From positions 3,135,204-3,199,203 of the forward strand of contig OX235273.1 of NCBI GenBank assembly GCA_944472155.2: a stretch of DNA of 64,000 bases. Reading direction: 5' to 3'. The stretch is from Trichobilharzia szidati. Its lineage: Eukaryota > Platyhelminthes > Trematoda > Strigeidida > Schistosomatidae. This document shows positions 33,605 to 44,053 of this stretch, piece by piece (the stretch's first letter is position 1; every line of letters begins with the position of its first letter). Below the pieces are notes generated by a model. The model had not been told where the DNA came from, searched no databases, and worked only from the letters and a program-made list of their open reading frames with translations. Position numbers and translations under genes: made by a program.

Positions 33605-33722
33605 GATCTCGCCATTTGCTGACATCGGTTAGAGCAAGCATTGGAATACCTGCAGGGAGAGTACTGGATAGCCAAATGTTTCGTCTTATTTTGAGACTCT
33701 TCATCGGTGCGCATCCCCGTAG
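33605..33722 (-). mobile_element. HH-SINE core fragment
   Basis: On the - strand it has GCGCACCGATGAAGAGTCTC then AAAATAAGACGAAACATTTGG. The box reads CCGATGA rather than CTGATGA but GAAAC is kept. The tRNA-like head is missing. It lies in intron 2. Confidence 0.68.
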
Positions 33723-33924
33723 TTACAGTATGATTACTCATCACACTTTTGAAATATCTTGACAACAATAACCTTGACTTATTTTTATTCTTATCGGACA
33801 AACCTAATTTTCATACACACACACACATACAAAAATAACTGAATATAATTGCGATTGTACAGCTAGCTAAGTGAATGAATTCGCCGCCGAAAAAAGACTC
33901 TTCACTGAACTACGCGTTTTGTTT

Positions 33925-34118
33925 TCATGAATGTCTAGAAAGGGAGACAACGGAAGCTTCGTAATCAAGTCGGAAGTCCAAGCATCTGTTTGAATGTGTG
34001 GGTTTCCCCGTAAACACTAGTGTGTTTAACTTCCCATCTTCTCTCCTTTTTGTGCTGCAATCCAACATTGGAAGTTCTCCTTCCTGACTTTCCAATTCAT
34101 AAGTGAATTGATTTGCCT
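33925..34118 (-). mobile_element. PLE, inverted upstream segment (RT C-terminal part)
   Basis: The - strand frame reads ANQFTYELESQEGELPMLDC, then KPTHSNRCLDFRLDYE. 'F(T).E.E..G.LP.LD' followed by 'KPTHSNRYLDF' is the conserved region after the RT catalytic core in Penelope-like elements. It is immediately followed on the + strand by the next part of the same protein, so this portion of the insertion is inverted. Confidence 0.82.
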
Positions 34119-35075
34119 CCACCCACACATTCAAACAGATGTTTGGACTTCTGATCATCCCATCCTATGCTAGTGAAAATAGGATTGGTGAAATGTTTAA
34201 GTGTCAGAGCACAAACACTTAGTAGTACCAAGGAAAATCTTAGACAGGAAATGAGGCTTATAAGAGAAGCTTTGAAATTTAATAATTACCCTGATAAATT
34301 AGTCAAAAAGTATGTAGGAAAGTGTAAAATTAAAATAAATAATAGTAGTAGTGATAGTGATAATAACAATAATAATGATATTAATAACGACACCAACAAT
34401 AAAGAATCTAAATCATCAGTAGTAATTCCATGCAAGAAAAGAACCTTGGAAGCCTTACGCAGAATTCTTAACAAGGCAGGAATAAAAGTAGCTGGCATTC
34501 AAAACACCCACAAACTCAATTAGAAACAAGCTTTGTCGGTTAAAGGATCCTGTAGAGCCTTTAAAACAAAACAATTTAGTTTATCTAATACCCTGCAATG
34601 GTTGTCAGGTCAAATACATAGGGCAAACTAGTAGAACAGGGGCAGTCAGACTAGCCGAGCATAATAACCTAGCAAAATCTAGATTAGCTGACCGGAATAA
34701 GATAAGAAATCTAGAGAATGGTTCAGCTATACCACTCACTACATGCAGTCACACACAACCATACAATAGGATGGGTGGGATAGGATGACAATTTTAAAAT
34801 CTAATGTCACAGGGTGGAGGGAGAGATTGATAAGAGAAGCTTTGTTTATCGAAACAACCACAAATACATGTAATAGGAGTGATTTAACACCTGTTCCAGA
34901 TATCTGGAAAATTCTGCTACCTCAACGACGACAAATAGGAGAGAACAAAGAAAACTATAAAACTCAAGTTTCGAAGTCGTGTGATTATAATTGATGATAT
35001 GATTATGAACAATACATTGTGTTCGAAACGTCATCCAGTAAATAATACTGTTTCACTGTGTTATATATTTTATAA
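34119..35075 (+). mobile_element. Penelope-like element, direct segment with GIY-YIG endonuclease
   Basis: It begins with codons for PTHSNRCLDF (repeating the end of the inverted part), then the frame 34167-34523 (linker with KFNNYPDKLVKKYVGK and an Asn/Asp/Ser repeat), VVIPCKKRTLEALRRILNKA, and after a break VYLIPCNGCQVKYIGQTSRT then AVRLAEHNN, the GIY-YIG homing-type endonuclease start. Stop codons and frameshifts separate these. The 3' end has a hammerhead-like fold at 34996-35035. It sits in intron 2 of the ZNF608/609-like gene. Confidence 0.88.
34996..35035 (+). ncRNA. Hammerhead-like fold at PLE 3' end
   Basis: The order is GAT (helix I), ATGATTA (core), one extra T, GAACA (helix II), loop, TGTTC (helix II), GAAACGTC (core with a minimal or absent helix III and a GUC site) and ATC (helix I). 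This matches a small hammerhead variant except that core position 3 is A and position 8 is U, which could still pair. Activity is unproven. Confidence 0.5.
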
Positions 35076-35184
35076 ACAAACTAATGTGGAATTGCTTACT
35101 ACCACAGTGCCCAAGTTTTACACATATATTAAATCAAGATCATCCACCTGAGCTGCAAATCTTCTCCATTAGTTGAGTAACCTT

Positions 35185-35401
35185 TTTTTCCTTCACTTCC
35201 CCCACTTGAACATAGGGCTTCAAGCTAGTGGCCTGAAGTTTCTGTAGCAATGTTTATTTTACAGGTTGGGGTTGCTAGCCTTTCCTGTTTACCAGCATTA
35301 CTTCTGGCTTAGCGGGGTAAAGGAGTGCGTCGGCTAGGGATCGAACCCCGGACCATGTGCATGGTCGGTGAGCGTCCTAACCGCTATGCCACCGACGCAC
35401 T
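35185..35401 (-). mobile_element. SINE-1, full-length, with 13-bp target duplication
   Basis: On the - strand the tRNA-like head GTGCGTCGGTGGCATAGCGG and B box GGGGTTCGATCCC are intact, followed by the body and the family tail. The 13-bp sequence GTTGAGTAACCTT flanks it (35172-35184 and 35402-35414). It lies about 90 bp upstream of the exon 3 acceptor of the ZNF608/609-like gene, in antisense orientation. Confidence 0.92.
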
Positions 35402-35492
35402 GTTGAGTAACCTTGCTTATCTGTAATTCTAAGTCGTGATATTTTATTTTTAATGACTAATTAGGTGTGTGTTTTTGTTTTGTACTTTATAG

Positions 35493-37429
35493 TATGGATA
35501 AAGGTGTAGCCAGTGCATTGAATCTTCTCCGTGGACGAAAAGCCTGGTGTGATACATCACAAAGAGGTTATCAAGCTCGTGGTATTCATCACTTTCATCA
35601 TATGCGTCATCATCGTCGTGGTGGAGGTGGTAGCGGTGCTGGTGCTGGTGCTGGTGGTGCTGGACATGGTGTAGGCGGTTCAATGACAACACGATCAGCA
35701 TCTGCTGCTGCCGCTGCAGCATCACAAGATTCAACAGAGACAGATATCGACTCGAAAGAACAACAACAACCTACAAATCCTGATCCTTATTCAACAGATT
35801 GTATAGACCAACCTTATATGGTTCCAGAAACAACTTTTAATAATCATAATAATCTTGGTAACAAGAGAACTCTTCCACCTTCTGACATTCCTCAACGTGG
35901 TGCTAAAGGCCGTAGACGTCGTGGTGGTGCTGGGACTGCTGGTCGACGACCAATAATGCATCATTCAGTTAACAGTGCTCTATCTCTTTCAGATGAAAAT
36001 CTTTCAACTTCTTCTGAAGTCAAATCGTCAGCACCAACTGATGATAATGTTGTTGTACATAATTCCGAGACTCCTCCTCCTATCACTGATAGTACAACTG
36101 GTGATTCTGATTCAACAACTAGTAGCCATCTTCCATTGAATTGTCCATTTATTGATTGTAAAAAACGTTTCTCTGATATTTTAAGTATGCGATATCATTT
36201 CACACTAGGGCATAGTAAAGAACAAACGAATAACACTGAATCATCGGTACAAGGTGGTGGTTTATCCACTGTTTATCCCTCTCAAAGAAAGCAGTTGAGC
36301 TCAATGAAAACTGAGAAGAATACTGTCGTTATCGACAATCATCATGATGATGGTGTGGATGGTGTTCATGACTATGCAGAAGATGATGATGTGGAAATAT
36401 CGATCTGTGATATATCTGCCAGTTCATCCTCTCCACCACCAAAATTGGCTAGAGCACATGTTATTAAAGATAGAAGTAGTAGTGATAGCAATGATACAAG
36501 CCTGCTGCTCATTAATGGAGATGAAAATGATGATAATATTGAACCGCCGAAACTTCATCGTGTCATTTCAATACCTGATTCTTTCACTGGTGTCGGTGTC
36601 CATCCGACAGGGATAGGCGATTCAACAACGTCGAAATTTGATACTATTATTAATAACAATATCATTATTACTGCTACTAATAATCATAATAATAATAATG
36701 TGTTAGATATTCCAGACGATGAACCTCCAGCTGCAAGTCCTGCCTATTCAGATATATCTGACGATGGTACAATCTCCTCTACAACAACTAATATTCCTAT
36801 TTTAAATGTTGCCAGAGCAACAGTTGATGTGCATAGTTCCCGTGAATCATTACTCTCCAATTCTCCGTCTATTCTCTCTTCAAATCTATCTAATCAACCG
36901 TCATTATCATCTCAAGGATATATTGATGTATCTAGACGGCTTAATCTCTCACCGTTAATTCTTTCCGCTTGTTCTCCAACGCTTCTTGGAGCTGGTACTG
37001 GAGATTCAAGTAAACTCTATCTACCAGCGAATATATTCCCATCGAATTTAAAAGGTGGTGTCAATAGTATTTTCTATCAAAATCCCCCTGCAACAGTCAA
37101 GTGTGTAGATAAACAAAATATAGAGAATGGTTGTTTAAAATCATCGATTGGAAATACCTCTACGATAAACTTTAATGATGTATCAAGTCCTCAGTCCTCT
37201 TCTGCCATCAATGGCGCTTCATTGCCTCCTGCTCCTCCTTTAATTCCTCCTCAGGCTTTATCTAACCATCAGCATTATCCGAATTCCAGTCGACCATTGA
37301 CATTTTTGTCTGTTTCACCTGGATTAATCAATGAACAAAATACACGACCATCGTCGACAGGACCGCTTATATCTAATCCCCCGTATACATTTTGTGTTTC
37401 GAGAAATTCTCCTATCCCACCATTACCCG
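35493..37429 (+). CDS. ZNF608/609/Scribbler-like gene, large exon with C2H2 finger
   Basis: It opens with CMDKGVASALNLLRGRKAWC directly after the family domain. A His/Gly/Ala-rich stretch (HHFHHMRHHRR, then Gly-Ala repeats), a basic KGRRRRGG segment that may be a nuclear signal, and Ser/Thr/Asn-rich low complexity follow. One C2H2 zinc finger uses C298, C303, H316 and H321 of the visible product (NCPFIDCKKRFSDILSMRYH then FTLGH). The C-terminal half is proline- and serine-rich. The acceptor is TTTATAG|T and the donor CCCG|GTAAGT. A single finger in a long disordered protein is typical of the family. The first ATG (35494) is not taken as the start because phase and homology continue upstream. 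Confidence 0.95.
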
Positions 37430-38065
37430 GTAAGTTTTTGGTACGTTTTTTTAAAAATTCTGAATCATTCCTTCGATAAGTTGGTGTATCTGTTATCTGA
37501 TCCAGACGTAACCGGATTTGTTTGCGTCTTTATCTAAAAAATATCTAAAAGCTCACTTCAACAAATTGAAGTAGTATGCGCTGAAGATGTTGCCTACTAG
37601 GAGTATGGCAATGAAAGCTTCGCAAATGAACCATTCAGCTGCTCAGAGAACACATCCACAGCGATATTCTATGTATTTTGTGTAGTAAAGGTTGTCGTTT
37701 TTCAAAGCCTGACTTTTATATTCATCTTAGTGTGAGAGATAAATTCAAGTAAGTCAGTCAGTCAGTCGGTTATAGTGTGTCGTGTTCTGTTGGCACATTG
37801 TAGTCAAGTTAACCGAACCTACAGTCCAGTGTCATTCCACCATATCAGTTAGTCATACTACTATTATTATAACAAAAACTAATGCGAGTGAAACCATATT
37901 TTAATAGACATTAGTAAGAATATTCATTAGTTGTGTGTGTATGTGTCATACGTAATGGAAGTTCTTATGTCATTGATTTTTGATGTAAAGTGTAAATTCC
38001 ACTCAGCCAATTTCACGTCTTATACTCTACACAACCCTGAAACCTTAAGTCCGAAGATTCATGAA
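37430..38065. other. Intron 3, proximal part, no repeat recognised
   Basis: It starts with the GTAAGT donor. Short GTCAGTCAGTCAGTCGG and TGTGTGTGTATGTG runs occur but no coding frame or known element. Confidence 0.4.
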
Positions 38066-38069
38066 TTCC

Positions 38070-38440
38070 TTTGATTGAACACTAGTCAGTAACTAGTGTA
38101 ATACGTCTAGTCTTTAGCTTAGTGCAGATTGAATTCAATCAGTTAAGTTCGCCATGTGACCACTGTGCCACTAGGTGGCTCTCCATCACGATATACTTTG
38201 AATTGTTGATATTAGATAATACCATTGACAGGAGGTCAATCACGGACCCGAATAGCTCCGTGATGGTAACGTCTCTGACTGCAGCAGTCACTGGGTGACG
38301 CGGGTTTGAATCTGAGAAGGGACATGGGTTCCTGCAAGGTTGCAGGTACGTCCTTCTGACTAGTGAGTGAGTGCCTACCAGCACGAAACCTAGGCCAGGT
38401 ATGGCTTCTTTCCGATTGCCTTCAACCATCTAATACTTCA
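38070..38440 (+). mobile_element. SINE-3 (tRNA-like) copy
   Basis: It begins with TTGATTGAACACTAGTCAGT, includes GTGATGGTAACGTCTCTGAC (A-box region), GACGCGGGTTTGAATCTGAG (B box) and ends after GCAAGGTTGCAGG...CAACCATCTAATACTT. It lies in intron 3 and directly abuts a LINE-A at about 38445. Confidence 0.75.
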
Positions 38441-38444
38441 AGGA

Positions 38445-39150
38445 CGTAAATACTACTCAGCAGTCCGCTCCGTCCTCCTTTATGTCTGTGAGGCGTGGTC
38501 ATTGAGAGTTGAAGACATGAAAAAACTAGCTCTCTTTGATCATAGGTGCCTGCGTTCTATCTCCCGTATGAAATGATATAATAGGGTGAGTAATATTGAG
38601 GTGAGGCGCCGGTCGAGTGCTAGGTGAGGAGGGAAGATCAATTGACGAGGTTATGAAGTTACATCGACTGAGTGAGTTGGTTAGGACATGTGTTACGCAT
38701 GCATCCCTAGCCATCGATTGCCTTCCTTGACGGGCAGTGTTAGGTGACATAGGGTCAAGTTGGAAAAGAGAGAGCCAGTGGTGGTTAAACCAAAGCATGG
38801 CTTCATCAGTCAATGAAATCCACAACAGTTAGTTTAAGCCAGCCAGCCAAGTAAGAAGGTGTAGATTTCATGGCTGTTTGGGGTCCTCGGGACGGTAGGA
38901 ACCAATGACAACTGGAGACAATTAGTGATATGGCTGGCACAGATGCATCCACTCCTTGTGACTTATAATTTCCAATAAAACTATATTGTTCTTCCATATT
39001 ACTATTCTTTTTGTCTTTTATCTCTGTTTACTGTCTCTATTTTGCGTTTCTTTTTTACTTTCTTCTCTTGCTTTGTGTGCTACATGAAAGGAGTGTGACG
39101 ACTTGAACTGCTTCACATCGGTGCAAAGTTATACGTTGAAACCATTCAAT
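38445..39150 (+). mobile_element. LINE-A, 5'-truncated
   Basis: It begins at the YCS.VRSVLLY region (ACTCAGCAGTCCGCTCCGTC), continues through the 'RSISR' and 'GKEGKS' areas with small indels, and ends at GTTGAAACCATTCAATCATC, where the tetranucleotide tail is degraded. It lies in intron 3. Confidence 0.82.
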
Positions 39151-39224
39151 CATCTAATACTTCATGAATTGGATCATGTCCAAGATTTTGTCTGCAGAAG
39201 TGTTTGATTGATTCCAGTTTAGAT

Positions 39225-39300
39225 CATGAATTGACATCAGTAAAAACGCAAGGGAGCACTGGACGGATGTTTCACCCTAGATTGTGCCTTTTCAGGAACA
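39225..39300 (-). mobile_element. HH-SINE remnant
   Basis: On the - strand it reads CACAATCTAGGGTGAAACAT and CCAGTGCTCCC. The 5' half including CTGATGA is lost. Confidence 0.5.
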
Positions 39301-39439
39301 GGCATCTTTTTGGATTGGAGAACTTCTGTAATTAAAATTTACCTGTTTCATTATTCTAGGTCAAAACTCTTAATCGTATTCAATTACACTTTCATTTACG
39401 TTGAGGTAACAAGATGACTTTATAGTTGAGTGAGTTTTT

Positions 39440-39860
39440 GGGAAATTATTGCATCCCGACTTCCCACACTATGAAAGTTGATTCCTTCTTGGAGGGAGCA
39501 CTTGGAAGATAAGGAGCATTAGTGTTATGTGATCACAGAGTTCATGGGACAGCTGCTTGAAACCGATCACACACACCCTTTTTGAGGTGGTTCTTGCAGT
39601 TGTATCCTTATCAATATCTTACCACTGGCTACAGACAGCCACTACTGTCCACCTCCCCAAAAGGGAGAGTCAACACAGCTAGCTGACTTGATTGTCATCT
39701 AAGTGATGAAATACTTCAGTGCTGTTACATCCCCCTCCTAATCACACCACCACTACGACTTTGCTTACAGACTCCAAACATTGTGTAAACGACTTACACT
39801 ATAATGGTTAACTGTTTTTAAGTTGAAGTGACATCCAAACGACGTTTTGCGTGGCCTGTC
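39440..39860. repeat. Dispersed repeat E copy
   Basis: It shares CACTATGAAAGTTGATTCC, CAGCTGCTTGAAACCGATCA and the ATGTTTGG..GTGTAAA segments with 7108-7690. It lies in intron 3 and remains unclassified. Confidence 0.55.
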
Positions 39861-39997
39861 ATCCTCAGTCTTGAATTTAGATTAGAGTTTTTAATAGTAT
39901 TTTGGTTGTTAGAATCCAGTAAATATGTTTCGTCCTTTTTTGGACACGTCGACTGACCAGTGATAGTTTCCCAATTGCAACTCTTATCCAACACGTC

Positions 39998-40204
39998 ACA
40001 GCATAGAATGTTCGCCAACTACGCATGTGGTCCAGGTTCGATTGTTGGCCGATGCACTCCTAAAATCTTGCTTAGCTGTTACGAGGTTCAATAAAGAGTG
40101 GAAATGTTGTGGTTGGTCATGAGACTGGCAACGCCATTCCGTAGAAATAGGAGTATCACTGCTACTTTAATTTCAAAGCTCCAGCGTAAAGTCCTATTTC
40201 CAAC
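39998..40204 (+). mobile_element. SINE-1, degenerate
   Basis: It has ACAGCATAGAATG..CGCCAACTACGCATGTG (A box region), CAGGTTCGATTGTTGG (B box), the GGTCATGAGACTGGCAACG body and a degraded tail. A SINE-2 head starts right after it. Confidence 0.68.
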
Positions 40205-40425
40205 TTGTAATATAAAGGAAGGCAAAGTGGTTAGGACTCTCACCGACCATGCACATGGTCCGGGGTTCGATCCCCTCCAAATGCACACCCGATATCAATC
40301 GTCGGTCTCGAAAATTTGGGCTAACGATATCACATGCTGAAAATTCCATACTTGTACCGAAAATACGGTGTGGAATCAAGCTGTAATCAAAATAAGATAA
40401 AATTTCAAAAAAATAAAATAAAAAA
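40205..40425 (+). mobile_element. SINE-2 copy
   Basis: The head GGTTAGGACTCTCACCGACC and B box GGGGTTCGATCCCC are followed by CACACCCGATATCAATCG, AAATTTGGGCTAACGATATC and the tail GAAAATTCCATACTTGTACC then GTGTGGAATCAAGC, ending A-rich. It lies in intron 3. Confidence 0.82.
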
Positions 40426-40436
40426 ATAAATTGCTA

Positions 40437-40905
40437 TTATTATTATTCCCTTGGGTTCCGAGTGGAACATAGGGCTTCAACAACACATCTCCACTTTGTT
40501 CTATTTTCTGCTGTCCTCTTCAGCTGGCTACCTCGACGATTGGCCATTGTCTCTCATCTCTTCCAGCTCGCACGATTTCACTCATCACTTCCCATCGGGA
40601 TTCCACTTGAGTGATAGCATGCATAGCGCGCAGTGTCATTTGGCGGCTTCCTCAATGGCGTGTGCCCGACCCATCTCCATTTTCTCCCACATATTTGTTG
40701 GGCGATCGGTTCTTGCTTGTTGGTTTGTTGCCAGTCAGAGTTTCTTGTCGCTAATTCTTCGTCGCTGGTCATCCGATCTACCGGCCTAGGTGACAGCTGT
40801 TGATAAAAGTCTGCAGTAAAACTTGTTGAAAATCTTTTTTCGTGACACGAGCACAGTACAAGTTTCTGACCTGTACAGAAGAACTGACTGAATTGATATT
40901 AGTGT
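40437..40905 (-). mobile_element. RTE-B LINE, 3' fragment
   Basis: It begins with (ATT)n and TGGGTTCCGAGTGGAACATA. The - strand frame 40772-40578 encodes RNSDWQQTNKQEPIAQQICG then RKWRWVGHTPLRKP, the end of the C-terminal region. It is about 80 bp upstream of the last exon's acceptor. Confidence 0.82.
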
Positions 40906-40983
40906 AAATTATTATTATTATTGATTGATTGAATATACTAATTGTGTGATCTTTCTTTCCTTCTTCATGTTCCTATTTTCTAG

Positions 40984-41075
40984 GTGTTTCCGATCAAAGA
41001 ATATTATCACCGCATAATACAAATCATAATCATCATTCTTCAACTTCTCATCGTCAACCGCCTACAATGTCATGA
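40984..41075 (+). CDS. ZNF608/609/Scribbler-like gene, terminal coding exon
   Basis: The acceptor TTCCTATTTTCTAG|GTG joins exon 3 in phase 1 to make a glycine. It encodes VSDQRILSPHNTNHNHHSST then SHRQPPTMS and stops at TGA 41073-41075. The four visible exons total 2271 bp, exactly 757 codons including the stop. The residues are low-complexity and not diagnostic alone; splice consensus, phase and position support the call. Confidence 0.82.
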
Positions 41076-43095
41076 TGTGAAGAAAAAATGGCTGTACGCA
41101 TGTGCGTGTGTATGTGTTCTGTGTGTGTGAGTGTGAGTGAGTGAGTGTGTGCCTATGCCAGTTGAATGAGTGACTGAGTGAGTGAGTGAGTATTTTATCT
41201 CTTTTCTGTCTCAGTTTTCTTTGAAATCAGATGTATATTATTTACCTTTGTACACTCACATTCACACATTCTTGTACAATACTCAGTATAATTAACAAGC
41301 AGTACAATAGTTGATGGGTAGTCGTAGCATTATGATTGTTACTACAACAACAACAACAACTACTACTACTACTACGATCAATAATTATGACATAATAATT
41401 TTAACTCTCCCCACCCCCTTGACCCTTACTCGTTTCCCAACCCACCGCCGAGAATTATTGATGTGTTTAATACGTTACCGCGACTACCGCTGCTTCCAGA
41501 CGAGAATACACCATCACGTGACAACAGTTTTTCTTAGACCTCTTTTTTTATTGATTTTCGATTTTTCGCCTTCTCCTCCCACCTTCACTAGCCACTTGAT
41601 CCACCCTCTCCTTTTTTACTTCAGTCTAATCAAACTGAATGAGTACCAGTCAACTTGTAGATTGTGTGTGTGTGCGTGATTGTGCGGGGCGAGGCGAGAC
41701 CAGGGGAACCAGGGGGGTCTATTTCATGTTTTTTTTTCTAATTCGTCTTTTTTTGATCTTTTGTGTAATTTTAATCTTTCTTAGCACAGTCAATAACAAA
41801 ATTGTTAATACAGAATATTTTCACCAAGGGTCTTTCATAATTCAGTATTTTTTTCTCAATTATTACCATTACTACTTATTACTACTACTACTATTACTAC
41901 TTATTGTATACAGTTAGTTTTTTACATACCTCCTCTATATGTACTTTCTTTTTCTACATTCACACACATTAGCAGGGCAAAGAGAAGTCGTGCATGTAAA
42001 TCCTTCAGTATTTGTGCGTGTGATTGTGCATAGTTTTCTATTCAGTATTCCTGTCGTCTTTTACCGTCATTATTTTGGAGCAGAAACTGTTAGCAGAGAC
42101 ACAAGGAAGCGGAAGAAAGCAGGCAGACAGACGAGGAATTGTCATTGCCGATGTAGATGGTCCTCATTGTGTGTGTGTGTGTGTGTGCGTGTGGTGGCGA
42201 TGATCCTGAAGATAATGCCAAGAAGTCGGATGATCTATGTGTGTCGGATCGTGTATTTTCTTTTTTGGTACGATCTCCAGAAAGTTAAACTGTTCACAAA
42301 AGAAAGAGGAGAAGGGGGTGTGTGAAGAGTATCAATGTTGCACAGAATGATGATCCTCTGAATATTGATTGATTCATGAATGTGTGTGTATATATATATA
42401 AATAGACAGAGAGAAAGAGAGATAGTGATACGTTGTCTTGCCGTTGGAATCCCTTCTTGCTTTGTGTTTATCCCTTATTACTCAATGTTTATTTTTGTGT
42501 TGCTCTTCCTACAATTCCTCTTCTACTGTCTGTCTGTGAAACACGCATGCACACATACACACACAACACAACACAAATATTAGCCCAGTCATTATACAAA
42601 GCCTTCCCGGAGCAATCCACCTTATGCCTCTCCCTCGCCTCTTCTACTACTACTACTCTAGCAATCGTGTTGTTGTTACCTCACCTACCCACCTACCCAC
42701 ATCAAAATTGATCACTGTGTAATCAGAAGAAAAAGGCGGCAGAGGAGAAGTGCGGGTTTATGTTTTTTCGCTGGATTTGATTCCTCATCAAATGCAATCC
42801 GTGATTTGAAAAAGGGCAGACATCCACCTACCTTGTCAACAACATAAAACTAAAAATAATAGAACTAATTTTCTCCATCTATTTTGATTATTATTATTAT
42901 TAGCTACTACTATTACTATTATTATTATTATTGTGATCGTGATCTTGATCGGAACTGTTTTAAAACTAGTCTCTCTATCTATCGATCTATCTTTCTGTGT
43001 GCTTTTTTTATTGTTACAGTGTGATTTCATGATGTACAGAAAAATGAGAAAAAAACGAAACTCCGTCAAATAAAAGTATCAATTGATAATTCTTG
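41076..43095 (+). other. Probable 3' UTR of the ZNF608/609-like gene
   Basis: About 2 kb follows the stop with no transposon recognised, in contrast to the introns. It holds microsatellites: (GAGT)n at about 41140-41195, (ACA)n/(ACT)n at 41341-41376, (TAC)n near 41880, (GT)n at about 42168-42188, and a (TAT)n tract near 42895-42935. The extent is inferred from the first good poly(A) signal. Confidence 0.55.
43069..43074 (+). promoter_or_regulatory. Candidate poly(A) signal AATAAA
   Basis: AATAAA (in GTCAAATAAAAGTATC) is followed about 30 bp downstream by a GT-rich stretch (GTCGGTGTCGTGTTTTGTG), the usual arrangement for cleavage and polyadenylation. It precedes the LINE-A copy at 43145. Confidence 0.55.
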
Positions 43096-43144
43096 GCTGT
43101 GTACAGTCGGTGTCGTGTTTTGTGTAATGTCATCATCACTACTT

Positions 43145-44005
43145 ACTGAGGCGTTTGTGCATGTTGACCACTTCACCTATTTGGGAAGTTGTATCAGCAC
43201 CAACGGATTGATTGATTGGTGACGAAATCTCAGCACAGATCCAAAAAGCTCGGGCTGCTTTCGCTAACTTACACCGTCTCTGGCGTATGTGGCGTGACAT
43301 CCGGCTATCAACCAAGGGATGTGTATACTGCTCAGCAGTTCGCTCTGTCCTTCTCTATGGCTCTGAAACATGGCCAATACGAGTTGAAGACATGAAAAGG
43401 TTGACTGTTTTTGATAACAGATGTCTACGATCTCTTTCTCACGTTAGGTGGTATAATAAGGTAAGTAATGTTGACGTTAGGCGTAGAGTGTTGGGCAAAG
43501 AGAGAAAATCAATCAACCAGGCTGTAAAGTTACATAGATTAAGATGGCTAGGTCACGTGTTGCGCATACCTAACCATCGTCTCCCCCGACGGACGGGCAT
43601 TACTAGCTGATATAGGTGCAGGTTTGGAAAAGAGTAAGATGGTGGCCAAACAAAAACATGGCACCAATGCATGAAATCCTTGACAGTTAAACTGAGTCAG
43701 GTAGGGAGATGCAGACTTCCGGGTTGGGGCCCGCCCTCGGGACTCTAAGAATCAATGGCTGGAGACAATAGGTGACATGGTTCAAAATCGTTGTCAATGG
43801 CTTACGCAGATGTATTCAGTCTCTGTAATCTTTCATATTCCTTTCTACCATTACTCATTCTGTTTCACTCTTATACTTGTCAAAACTCTGTTGATTCTCT
43901 TCACTCATCTTCTCGTCTACTTTTGTGTGCTCTTTGGAACGTGGCAACTGGAACTGCTGCACTTCGGTGCCAAGTTCTATGTTGAATCCAGCCAGCCAGC
44001 CAGTT
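43145..44005 (+). mobile_element. LINE-A subfamily II, 5'-truncated
   Basis: The frame 43212-43610 encodes DEISAQIQKARAAFANLHRL, WRDIRLSTKGCVYCSAVRSV, LLYGSETWPIRVEDMKRLTV and LHRLRWLGHVLRIPNHRLPR. An upstream part (HVDHFTYLGSCIST) is in another frame because of a small insertion at about 43210. The 3' UTR is the subfamily II type and the end is GAATCCAGCCAGCCAGCC. Confidence 0.88.
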
Positions 44006-44053
44006 TGTGCATTCATACTGTGAGAAGTGTGAATACGAATGTAAGTGTGTGCG

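Noticed and set aside
35494..35496. ATG at 35494 as the start codon of the zinc-finger gene
   Set aside because: It lies one base inside an exon with a good acceptor, and upstream exons encode the conserved family domain in phase.
41311..42711. Several open frames of 90-130 codons after the zinc-finger gene
   Set aside because: They run over microsatellites in the probable 3' UTR and have simple-sequence composition with no domains.
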